Shown piece by piece: positions 31,101 to 42,223 of a DNA stretch of 64,000 nucleotides (position 1 is its first letter; every line of letters begins with the position of its first letter). This DNA is from Notospermus geniculatus (lineage: Eukaryota; Nemertea; Pilidiophora; Heteronemertea; Lineidae), in NCBI GenBank assembly GCA_002633025.1, contig NMRB01000143.1, positions 511,726 to 575,725 of the forward strand, read 5' to 3'. Below the pieces are notes generated by a model. The model did not search any database and was not told where the DNA came from. It worked only from the letters and a program-made list of their open reading frames with translations. Made by a program: the position numbers and the translations under genes.

Positions 31101-34100
31101 GTGGTACATGTCACTGATCCTTCCGGTCGGGACAGAATACGAAACTGGACGACAGCTGCTGAACAGTGTTCCAGTCGAGGAATGAGGTTAGCGACACGGG
31201 ACCAGTTGACAGAGGCATGGAAAGAAGGATTGGACGTCTGTGCCTGTGGATGGCTGGCTGATGGGAGTGCAGGATACCCAATCGTGAGGCCGAGGCGTGG
31301 ATGTGGAGGGTCGGTGGCAGGGATCCGAACTTGCTCAAATCTCCCAAAAGTTGGTTTGGATGCTTTCTGTATGAATTCAGAACGTGAGTTTTCTCCCTTA
31401 TATCTAAATTTGTACCTTGATCGGACTCGCATCTTGGTCCAACAGTATTCGTAATCAGTTTGCTTCAGTCATGCTTCTATCCACAGTTATGGTGCGACAC
31501 GTAAAAGCCGTGACAGGAAGTTACAAAATTCCCACCTGGGCTGCCGCAAGGAGTGAATGTACCCGCAGAGGGATGAGATTGGCAACACTGGACCAACTGG
31601 AGGATGCACGCAGGCAGGGATTGGACGTGTGCGCCTGTGGCTGGTTAGCAGATGGGAGTGCAGGCTACCCGATTTTGAAACCAAGAGAAGGATGTGGAAA
31701 CGCACCAGCGGGGATAAGGATGTGTTCAAGTGTTCCTAGTGGTGGTGGATGGGATGCCTACTGTACAACGTCAAAATGTAGGTTTTAATTACACTTTAGG
31801 TATCAACCCTGTCATTTCCCCAGGAGGTGTCATTCCTTTACATTTCTTTAGACTGAGCAAGTGAATGTTCTTCTGCAGTGTCTGTCGTACACATAACCAA
31901 TGAGACCGGGACGTACCAAATCCGAAGCCGGGAAGCAGCAGTAGCTCTCTGCACAAGTCAAGGTATGAGGTTAGCCACACGTGAGCAGTTGGCAGACGCC
32001 TTGCGTGAAGGATTGGATGTCTGTGCGTGCGGCTGGCTGGCTGATGGCACCGGAGCATACCCAATTTTGGTACCACGGGAGGGATGCGGAGGCGAATCTG
32101 CTGGGATAAAGACGTGTACCGCTCCACCGGCTGCTGGGGGATGGGACGCCTACTGCACCAATTCCGAACGTAAGTACATGAACGGCAAATTTTACCACCA
32201 TACGATCGATTTTATGCCACCTCACGGCCGCAGCACAGGCAATCACAAGACAGCATACAGAAGCACTTCGCTTCTTTTCCAACAAGAGGTTGGGAGTCTT
32301 AGGCCCGTCTTTTTCCTCATTACAGTGCCAGTCGTTCTTGGCATGGTCGATGACGTGATGAAAAGGTTGCGGAATGTCACTGCCGCTGCAAGTAAATGCG
32401 GTGAGCAAGGCCTGAGGCTCGCGACTTTTGCGGAGGTCGCAGACGCCTGGAGAAAAGGAATGGAGGACTGCCACGCCGGATGGATTGCCGATGGAAGTGT
32501 TGTGTATCCACTCACTATGCCAAGACCTGGTTGTACTGGAACTGAGCCCGGTATCACATACCGCAACTCGTTTGATGTTAAAGGGTGGGACTTCGCATAC
32601 TGCACGAAAACTGAACGTAAGTCTTCCACATCACGCAGCAACGGTTGTGGATGAGGTAAGGTAGCCACGAGCCCCTTCGTCCATTATGATGACGCTAAAA
32701 CCTGTCGCATCGTTGTTTGCACGAGTACTGATGAAGATCTTCCTCCAGTTCCAGTCGTAGACGTCCAGGATGCTGCTGGTGGCTATAAGATTCAAACATG
32801 GGAGGAAGCAGTTGCTGAATGTGCCAGTCAAGGTATGAGGTTAGCCACACGTAATCAGCTAGAGGATGCGAGGAAGAAAGGCCTCGACGTCTGCTCTTGT
32901 GGTTGGCTTGCGGACGGCACTGTGGGGTACCCGATCTTGAGACCCCGTGATGGGTGTGGAGTTCACGTAGCAGGGATAAGAACTTGTCCGAGTAGACCGC
33001 CCAGCGGTGCTGGATGGGATGCGTACTGTACGAGGAAAAAAGGTACGTATTTCGTCAAAATGCCATCCGGTCGTGATGGACTTACTGCCACACTCATCAA
33101 GGCAATACAATCATGTACCGGTACCCAATACTTTTTGCAGTGCCTGTGGTGCATGTGACAGACAAGGCTGGACGGTACACAATCGCCAGTCCAATTGCAG
33201 CAGCAACCATCTGTGCCAGTCGAGGTATGAGGCTAGCTACAACCATTGAACTGGAGGACGCCCGTAAGGAAGGATTTGATGTTTGTGCTTGTGGCTGGTT
33301 GGCTGGTAGAAGTGTGGGGTTTCCGATCGTGAGGACGCGCCGCGAGTGTAGCCTCTCGTTAGCAGGCCAAGGATCATGTGCCGGCACTCACAAGTGGTCT
33401 GGGGAATGGGACGCCTATTGCAGTAAATCTGAACGTAAGTAACATCAAAGAAAAAAGCGCAATGCCATCTGCGACTACACCGCCAATGGCTGACTGCAAG
33501 CGAGATTGCAAGGAGGTGCAAGATATTGGTAGGCACATCTCAATCTGGTAATGGGCTGTCTTTAGGACGCTCGACAGCGTCATTTTGAAGGTTGTCTGTG
33601 GGTTATTCATCACAGACTGAAGCGCAAGAAACAAGGGGTCCAATTAACTGGATAAGAAGCGTTTGTTTCTGACCGGGGTTTCTGACATGTTTGAGGCTTT
33701 TTGCTACAGCAAAACACTAGCAAAGGTTCCTTAACGGACATTTGACATGCAAAACCTTGGCAGTGGCAAAGGTTCCTTAACGGACATTTGACATGCAAAA
33801 CCTTGGCAGTGGCGTTTCCGTAGTGCCGAAGTGCCTCAAAGTGTCAAGAATGATATTTTTCAAACAGTTCCTGTTGTCCACGTGACTGATCTGAGTGGAA
33901 GGTCGAAGATACCGACCTGGAGTGCTGCTGTGAGGGTTTGTGCCAGTCGAGGTATGAGGTTAGCCACAACAGACCAGCTTATCAAAGCCTGGAAGCAAGG
34001 ATTGGATGCCTGCAAGTGCGGATGGCTAGCAGATGGTAGTGTCGCGAGGAGATGTCGAGGTATTGTCCCTGACCTACCCTGCCCGAGGAGGATGGGACGA

Positions 34101-35086
34101 GGATGGGACGCCTATTGCACGAGATCTGAGGGTAAGCAAGTGGCTACGCTTCTTCTTGAAGACACCACTCGTCAGACGGTCAGCTGATCCCTGTGAAGCC
34201 GGGAGTGATGCATCTCGCATCCACCACGTCAAGTCCTTGTAACTGGTCCACAGAAGCAGTGTGTGATCGTGATTGACTTTATCATTCATTTTCAGTCCAG
34301 GTTACGCATGTCGTTCATAAGGCTGGAAGTTACAAAATACAAAGCCCGGCTGCTGCTGCAAGCGCATGCGCCAGTCGGGGAATGAGGTTGGCGTCGGCAG
34401 CTCAGCTGCTTGACGCCTGGAAGCAAGGTTTGGACGTCTGCTCGTGCGGGTGGTTGGCTGATGGAAGCGTGGAATATCCAGTCACGAAGGGCAGGTATGG
34501 CTGTGGTGGCCCTAGTCCAGGAGTGAGATCATGCTCAAGAAAACCAACTGGAGAAGGCTGGGACGCTTACTGTACCAATGCCAAGAGTGAGTATGTTAGG
34601 CATACCTGGCGAATGCATGGGTGAAACGCTATGGACATGATGGAGGAGACACTGAACCTATAGCCTATGTCGACTCTCTGGCATAAAGTTAGCCGCTTTG
34701 GTCCTTGAATGTGCTGTTTCTGGTCAATCGACGTGGCATAGACCACGTTGGCAAACTCATGCATGAAAGCATCTTACTTTTTTTCAGTTCCAGTGGTACA
34801 TTTTGCTGATAAAGCAGGACATTACATGATACCGAGGCACCAAGCCGAACGGACGTGCAAAAGGAGGGGCATGAGGTTAGCAACGATCTCGGAATTGAAA
34901 CTAGCATGGAAGCGGGGATTCGACAAATGTGCCTGCGGGTGGCTCGCTCATGGTTCTGTGGCATATCCGATCGTGAAGTCCAGGACGGGCTGTGGCAACG
35001 GGCCACCAGGGGTGCGATATTGCGGGTCAGACCGTCTGCCTGGGAAGCTTGGATGGGACGTTTATTGTTGGAGGGGATTTGACTGA
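28147..35086 (+). CDS. Secreted protein with signal peptide and 14 tandem Link modules
   Basis: Exon 28147-28195 encodes a signal peptide, MKLFLVFFLFASHGLAG. Fourteen exons follow, each one complete Link (hyaluronan-binding-type) module bounded by phase-1 introns: 28680-28997, 29318-29609, 29812-30101, 30276-30560, 30714-31007, 31096-31383, 31487-31777, 31879-32169, 32326-32616, 32749-33042, 33141-33434, 33868-34131, 34296-34586, 34788-35086. The last ends RGFD and TGA. Consensus features are GxYKI, C, GMRLAT, LDVCACGWLADGSVGYPI, PRxGCG, GIRTC and GWDAYC. The four canonical Link cysteines are present, plus an extra pair in 13 modules. Module 3 carries a frameshift. No transmembrane segment, Ig or EGF domain is seen, so it should be secreted. 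Vertebrate Link proteins carry one to four modules; hyaluronan binding is not assured here. Confidence 0.92.
28433..28468. repeat. Perfect 36-bp palindrome in intron 1 of the Link gene
   Basis: Two exact 16-bp arms (CATGGAGGTATAAAAT and its reverse complement) surround a 4-bp ATAA centre. It lies in the first intron. It may be a remnant of a small inverted-repeat element or a cruciform-forming site. Confidence 0.9.
29127..29254. mobile_element. Fold-back MITE between Link modules 1 and 2
   Basis: Two inverted arms of about 57 bp (left end GGGGTCGTATTCATAAAGC) nearly meet at the centre, and the element is flanked by TA on both sides. The arms are almost perfect. There is no coding capacity. 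Confidence 0.85.
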
Positions 35087-35088
35087 GN

Positions 35089-38000
35089 GACTGCAACTGT
35101 GGGTGGTTGGCTGATGGAAGTGTAGGAAAGTCGATCCTCAGGTCCAGAGACAATGGCTGTGGACAATCCACTGCAGGGGTAGGAACATGCCCAGACGACC
35201 CTCGCAATATCGAACAGGAGGCCTACTGTGCAGTGACTGAGTGTAAGTTCCGCAACAACTGCAAGTTTACCTCTAGTTAGTGCATCTTAAATGGGTTTGT
35301 CGGTTATTAACGCCGCGTTTTTCTCAACAGTTTCGGTGGTACATGTCACTGATCCTTCCGGTCGGGATAGAATACGAAACTGGACGACAGCTGCTGAACA
35401 GTGTGCAAGTCGAGGAATGAGGTTAGCGACACGGGACCAGTTGACAGAGGCATGGAAAGAAGGATTGGACGTCTGTGCCTGTGGATGGCTGGCTGATGGG
35501 AGTGCAGGATACCCAATCGTGAGGCCGAGGCGTGGGTGTGGAGGGTCGGTGGCAGGGATCCGAACTTGCTCAAATCTCCCAAAAGTTGGTTTGGATGCTT
35601 TCTGTATGAATTCAGAACGTGAGTTTTCAAAGCTAACAGAGTTGTCTCCCTTATATCTGAGTTTGCACCTTGATCGGACTCGCATCTTGGTCTGACAGCA
35701 TTCGTAATCAGTTTGCTTCAGTCATGCTTCTATCCACAGTTCTGGTGCGACACGTAAAAGCCGTGACAGGAAGTTACAAAATTCCCACCTGGGCTGCCGC
35801 AAGGAGTGAATGTACCCGCAGAGGGATGAGACTGGCAACACTGGACCAACTGGAGGATGCACGCAGGCAGGGATTGGACGTGTGCGCCTGTGGCTGGTTA
35901 GCAGATGGGAGTGCAGGCTACCCGATTTTGAAACCAAGAGAAGGATGTGGAAACGCACCAGCGGGGATAAGGATGTGTTCAAGTGTTCCTAGTGGTGGTG
36001 GATGGGATGCCTACTGTACGACGTCAAAATGTAGGTTTCAATTACACTTTAGGTATCAACCCTGTCATTTCCCCAGGAGTTACATTCTTTTACATTTCTT
36101 TAGACTGACCAAGTGAATGTTCTTCTGCAGTGTCTGTCGTACACATAACCAATGAGACAGGGACGTACCAAATCCGAAGCCGGGAAGCAGCAGTAGCTCT
36201 CTGCGCAAGTCAAGGTATGAGGTTAGCCACACGTGAGCAGTTGGCAGACGCCTTGCGTGAAGGATTGGATGTCTGTGCGTGCGGCTGGCTGGCTGATGGC
36301 ACCGGAGCATACCCAATTTTGGTACCACGGGAGGGATGCGGAGGCGAATCTGCTGGGATAAAGACGTGTCCCGCTCCACCGGCTGCCGGGGGATGGGACG
36401 CCTACTGCACCAATTCCGAACGTAAGTACATGAACAGCAAATTTTACCACCATACGATCGATTTTATGCCACCTCACGGCCGCAGCACAGGCAATCACAA
36501 GACAGCACATAGAAGCACTTCGCTTCTTTTCCAACAAGAGGTCGGGAGTCTTAGAAGGACCGTCTTTCCTCATTACAGTGCCAGTTGTTCTTGGCATCGT
36601 CGATGACGTGATGAAAAGGTTGCAGAATGTCACTGCCGCTGCAAGTAAATGCGGTAAGCAAGGCCTGAGGCTCGCGACTTTTGCGGAGGTCGCAGACGCC
36701 TGGAGAAAAGGAATGGAAGACTGCCACGCCGGATGGATTGCCGATGGAAGTGTTGTGTATCCACTCACTATGCCAAGACCTGGTTGTACTGGAACTGAGC
36801 CCGGTATCACATACCGCAACTCGTTTGATGTTAAAGGGTGGGACTTCGCATACTGCACGAAAACTGAACGTAAGTCTTCCACACCACGCAGCAACGGTTG
36901 TGGATGAGGTAGAATAGGTAGCCACGAGCCCCTTCGTCCATTATGATGACGCTAAAAAGTGTCGCATCGTTGTTTGCATGAGTACTGATGAAGATCTTCC
37001 TCCAGTTCCAGTCGTACACGTCCAGGATGCTGCTGGTGGCTATAAGATTCAAACATGGGAGGAAGCAGCTGCTGAATGTGCCAGCCAAGGTATGAGGTTA
37101 GCCACACGTAATCAGCTAGAGGATGCGAGGAAGAAAGGCCTCGACGTCTGCTCTTGTGGTTGGCTTGCGGACGGCACTGTGGGGTACCCGATCTTGAGAC
37201 CTCGGGATGGGTGTGGAGTTCACGTAGCAGGGATAAGAACTTGTCCGAGTAGACCGCCCAGCGGTGCCGGATGGGATGCGTACTGTACGAGGAAAAAAGG
37301 TACGTATTTCGTCAAAATGCCATCCGGTCGTGATGGACTTACTTCCACACTCATCAAGGCAATGCAATCATGTACCGGTACCCAATACTTTTTGCAGTGC
37401 CTGTGGTGCATGTGACAGACAAGGCCGGACGGTACAGAATCACCAGCCCAACTGCAGCAGCAACCATCTGTGCCAGTCGAGGTATGAGGCTAGCTACAAC
37501 CATTGAACTGGAGGACGCCCGTAAGGAAGGATTTGATGTTTGTGCTTGTGGCTGGTTGGCTGGTAGAAGTGTGGGATTTCCGATCGTGAGGACCCGTCGC
37601 GAGTGTAGCCTCTCGTTAGCAGGCCAAGGATCATGTGCCGGCACTCACAAGTGGTCTGGGGAATGGGACGCCTATTGCAGTAAATCTGAACGTAAGCAAC
37701 ATCAAAGAAAAAAGCGCAATGCCATCTGCGACTACACCGCCAATGGCTGACTGCAAGCGAGATTGCAAGGAGGTGCAAGATAGTAGGCACATATCAATCT
37801 GGTAATGGGCTGTCTTTAGGACGCTCGACAGCGTCATTTTGAAGGTTGTCTGTGGGTTATTCATCACAGACTGAAGCGCAAGAAACAAGGGGTCCAATGA
37901 ACTGGATAAGAAGCGTTTGTTTCTGACATGTTTGAGGCTTTTTGCTACAGCAAAACACTAGCAAAGGTTCCTTAACGGACATTTGACATGCAAAACCTTG

Positions 38001-39445
38001 GCAGTGGCGTTTCCTTAAGGGCACCGCACACGAGCGACAAAATCTGGGCGACCGCCTACGAGACTGGTGGCGCGACTAGACATCAGCCAATCAGAAGCGC
38101 CAAATCTTGTCGCTTTGGCGGTCGGAAGCCAAGTCGGCCGACAAATCGGTCAAAATTGTCGCTCGTGTGCGGTGCCCTTTAGTGCCGAAGTGCCTCAAAG
38201 TGTCAAGAATGATATTTTTCAAACAGTTCCTGTTGTCCACGTGACTGATCTGAGTGGAAGGTCGAAGATACCGACCTGGAGTGCTGCTGTGAGGGTTTGT
38301 GCCAGTCGAGGTATGAGGTTAGCCACAACAGACCAGCTTATCAAAGCCTGGAAGCAAGGATTGGATGCCTGCAAGTGCGGATGGCTAGCAGATGGTAGTG
38401 TCGCGAGGAGATGTCGAGGTATTGTCCCTGACCTACCCTGCCCGAGGAGGATGGGACGAGGATGGGACGCCTATTGCACGAGATCTGAGGGTAAGCAAGT
38501 GGCTACGCTTCTTCTTGAAGACACCACTCGTCAGACGGTCAGCTGATCCCTGTGAAGCCGGGAGTGATGCATCTCGCATCCACCACGTCAAGTCCTTGTA
38601 ACTGGTCCACAGAAGCAGTGTGTGATCGTGATTGACTTTATCATTCATTTTCAGTCCAGGTTACGCATGTCGTTCATAAGGCTGGAAGTTACAAAATACA
38701 AAGCCCGGCTGCTGCTGCAAGCGCATGCGCCAGTCGGGGAATGAGGTTGGCGTCGGCAGCTCAGCTGCTTGACGCCTGGAAGCAAGGTTTGGACGTCTGC
38801 TCGTGCGGGTGGTTGGCTGATGGAAGCGTGGAATATCCAGTCACGAAGGGCAGGTATGGCTGTGGTGGCCCTAGTCCAGGAGTGAGATCATGCTCAAGAA
38901 AACCAACTGGAGAAGGCTGGGACGCTTACTGTACCAATGCCAAGAGTGAGTATGTTAGGCATACCTGGCGAATGCATGGGTGAAACGCTATGGACATGAT
39001 GGAGGAGACACTGAACCTATAGCCTATGTCGACTCTCTGGCATAAAGTTAGCCGCTTTGGTCCTTGAATGTGCTGTTTCTGGTCAATCGACGTGGCATAG
39101 ACCACGTTGGCAAACTCATGCATGAAAGCATCTTACTTTTTTTCAGTTCCAGTGGTACATTTTGCTGATAAAGCAGGACATTACATGATACCGAGGCACC
39201 AAGCCGAACGGACGTGCAAAAGGAGGGGCATGAGGTTAGCAACGATCTCGGAATTGAAACTAGCATGGAAGCGGGGATTCGACAAATGTGCCTGCGGGTG
39301 GCTCGCTCATGGTTCTGTGGCATATCCGATCGTGAAGTCCAGGACGGGCTGTGGCAACGGGCCACCAGGGGTGCGATATTGCGGGTCAGACCGTCTGCCT
39401 GGGAAGCTTGGATGGGACGTTTATTGTTGGAGGGGATTTGACTGA
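35089..39445 (+). CDS. Second copy of the Link-module gene, 5'-truncated (probable allele)
   Basis: It starts inside a copy of module 5 (35089-35242) and continues with full modules 6-14: 35331-35618, 35740-36030, 36131-36421, 36579-36869, 37006-37299, 37398-37691, 38227-38490, 38655-38945 and 39147-39445, ending in the same RGFD-TGA. All nine full exons keep open frames, phase-1 boundaries and splice sites. A few residues differ from the first copy, such as VVHVQD in place of VVDVQD in module 10. There is no signal-peptide exon and no promoter on this copy. It is followed by a 3' UTR with AATAAA at 39556-39561, which the first copy lacks because of the break at the N. It is either a tandem duplicate or, more likely, the other haplotype. 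Confidence 0.85.
38018..38178. mobile_element. MITE with TTA target duplication, polymorphic between the two Link copies
   Basis: A 161-bp element has 22-bp perfect terminal inverted repeats beginning AGGGCACCGCACACGAGC, flanked by TTA (38015-38017 and 38179-38181). It is absent at the matching site of the first copy (33818-33822). A 3-bp TTA duplication is typical of PIF/Harbinger-type elements. Confidence 0.9.
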
Positions 39446-39783
39446 GAGGTGTAGGCCTATGAGATAGATTAATGGAATTGAACCTCAGTGGCGGTACATT
39501 CACATACTGGTTAGATCTTCAAGGATTTGACAACTCAGCTGTAATGAAAATTCAGAATAAAACTAGAACTGAGAATTCACTGTTTTAGCCAGAAGCTGGT
39601 TTCTTGTTATGTTGACGTAAGATGGCGGTGTTCGAATGCTGTATTATACTATACGACGAACTGCCGAATGTAAAAATGGCCGACGCGAAATAAAAAGGCC
39701 GACGTCAAAAATAAAATGGCCGATGTCAAGAACACTGACTGATTTTGCACAGCGGGTATGAAATGAAATCCTTGGTAACAACA
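39446..39783. other. Link gene 3' UTR and short AAAATGGCCGACG repeats
   Basis: Poly(A) signal AATAAA at 39556-39561 ends the probable 3' UTR. From about 39673 to 39730 three imperfect units of roughly 22 bp contain GGCCGACG or GGCCGATG with an A-rich spacer. No exon is seen. Confidence 0.55.
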
Positions 39784-42223
39784 ACTGTGTTCTTTGACTG
39801 TTACGGAACGCAACTCTTTGCCTCTCTGTGGTTCTGACTTGAGGCAGAATCCACAAGAGCATGTGGTTCTACACAACAAGTGTGTGTAGTAGCCTTTGTG
39901 ACATTCTACAAAAAATGTCCTCCCTCATGAAAAAAAAATTAGGCCTGATATTGTAGCAGTGTAATCTGAATTTTATAAAAAGCTTGTGAATTTAATAAAA
40001 AGTTATTTGTGAACGTCACAAATATTTTGGATGAACATGCCCACAATTTTGGGGAGAATTTTCATGTGATCTAATTAATTCAGATTGCTGCTACCCTATC
40101 CTATGTAACCTTGCAGGTCATCTACTCATCACATAAAAAACTGAGTGCAGCATGAATGCATAATGACAGTATATGGGAGAAAAGATAAGATTAGTTACAG
40201 GCTAGCATTGCAAATGATAAATATTACAGACAGGGTAGGCCGGGATGGGGTGCAGCCAATCTGCTTAAATAGTCTAAGTCAACCTAACTTCAACATGGAC
40301 AAAATGCCAGGTCCAAGTTACCCTAACATCATATTAAGGTAACTGCGACATGGAATATTTGCCACGGACTTGTACGTTTTCAAGCTTGGCATTTTGCCCT
40401 AGTTGAAGTAAGGTTGACTTAGACTTTACATCGAGTACCCACAGACGGGTTAAGGTAAAGTAGAGGGTACGCACTTTTTTTAAAAGCCCTTCTTTCTTCG
40501 GTCCGGATAATATAGGCGGGGGAACCTAGTGCAAGCTGAAATTGAAACAAGAGCAGAACCGCGAATTCTGTTCAGTCACGATCACAAAATGACATCCCAG
40601 AACGAGATTTTGCTTTGAACATGGCACTGGTTGCGACTTACCTTACCATTACAAAATATCAGATTTTCACAGGGAAACACATGAAACAAAATTTTTGTCA
40701 GGAGGGGACAAAAAGGGCAACACGTGACTACACACTCTTAACAGCAGATCACCGACAGGCAGTTGTCAGAGAACATCAGTGCAAGTGAACTGTGTACGTG
40801 CGATTTACAAATTTTGTGTAATTTTCATTGCTGGTCAAGTGACTCCCTTCTGCAAAATCAGAGACACTTAGTGTCTTTCATTGGAATTCCGACAGGTACG
40901 TATATAATTTTTCGATTGAGGACGAAATTGTAGTATAAAAAGTGCGGTAGGGCTAACAGCAACGGGTATAAATACTGCAGTTTTACTCGCACGCTGAATG
41001 ATTTTTGCTTTGATTGTGCATTGTGTTCTACGTCATCGGCGGTAGATTGTCCGCCATGATGGTTTTTACAAGCAAAAGGTACCATCTGGACCAGACTCTA
41101 AAATTGAAAATTGCAGAGTCTGGTGGCACGAGACTACTGTGTTCTTTGACTGTTACGGAACGCAACTCATGCCTCTCCGTGGTTCTGACTTGAGGCAGAA
41201 TCCACAAGAGCATGTGGTTCTACACAACAAGTGTGTGTAGTAGCCTTTGTGACATTCTACAAAAAAATGTCCTCCCTCATGAAAAAAAAATTAGGCCTGA
41301 TATTGTAGCAGTGTAATCTGAATTTTATAAAAAGCTTGTGAATTTAATAAAAAGTTATTTGTGAACGTCACAAATATGGTCACAAATATTTTGGATGAAC
41401 ATGCCCACAATTTGGGGGAGAATTTTCATGTGATCTAATTCAGATTGCTGCTACCCTATCCTATGTAACCTTGCAGGTCATCAACTCATCACATAAAAAA
41501 ACTGAGTGCAGCATGAATGCATAATGACAGTATATGGGAGAAAAGATAAGATTAGTTACAGGCTAGCATTGCAAATGATAAATATTACAGACAGGGTAGG
41601 CCGGGATGGGGTGCAGCCAATCTGCTTAAATAGTCTAAGTCAACCTAACTTCAACATGGACAAAATGCCAAGTCCAAGTTACCCTAACATCATAAGGTAA
41701 CTGCGACATGGATTATTTGCCATGGACTTGTACGTTTTCAAGCTTGGCATTTTGCCCTAGTTGAATAAGGTTGACTTAGACTTTACATCGAGTACCCACA
41801 GTACGGGTTAAGGTAAAGTAGAGGGTACGCACTTTTTTAAGCCCTTTCTTTCTTCGGTCCGGATAATATAGGCGGGGGGAACCTAGTGCAAGCTGAAATT
41901 GAAACAAGAGCAAAACCACGAATTCTGTTCAGTCACGATCACAAAATGACATCCCAGAACGAGATTTTGCTTTGAACATGGCACTGGTTGCGACTTACCC
42001 TACCATTACAAAATATCAGATTTTCACAGGGAAACACATGAAAAAAAATTTTTGTCAGGAGGGGACAAAAAGGGCAACACGTGACCACACACTCTTAACA
42101 GCAGATCACCGACAGGCAGTTGTCAGAGAACATCAGTGCAAGTGAACTGCTGTTAAGAGTGTGCGATTTATGTGTAATTTTCATTGCTGGTCAAGTGACT
42201 CCCTTCTACACTCAGAGACACTT
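39784..42223 (+). repeat. Direct duplication of about 1.09 kb, noncoding
   Basis: 39784-40869 and 41136-42223 match over their whole length with scattered substitutions and small indels, separated by about 266 bp of unlike sequence. No open frame of note is present. Each copy contains a fold-back structure (about 40269-40427 and 41633-41790) whose arms start AGTCTAAGTCAACCT. Confidence 0.85.

Larger units (their letters stand above)
30854..39445 (+). repeat. Direct 4.2-kb duplication of the Link array, joined at a single N
   Basis: 30854-35086 and 35089-39445 carry the same exons in the same order with very high identity, in introns as well as exons. The second copy begins mid-module exactly after the N at 35088. 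Differences include a 161-bp MITE present only in the second copy (38018-38178) and a 46-bp tandem duplication present only in the first (about 33720-33811). The pattern fits two overlapping allelic contigs placed end to end. Confidence 0.9.

Noticed and set aside
28147-39445. Reading the locus as one protein with 24 Link modules
   Set aside because: Module 14 of the first copy ends in TGA at 35084-35086, and the next module is cut at the N, so the copies cannot be joined in one frame as assembled.
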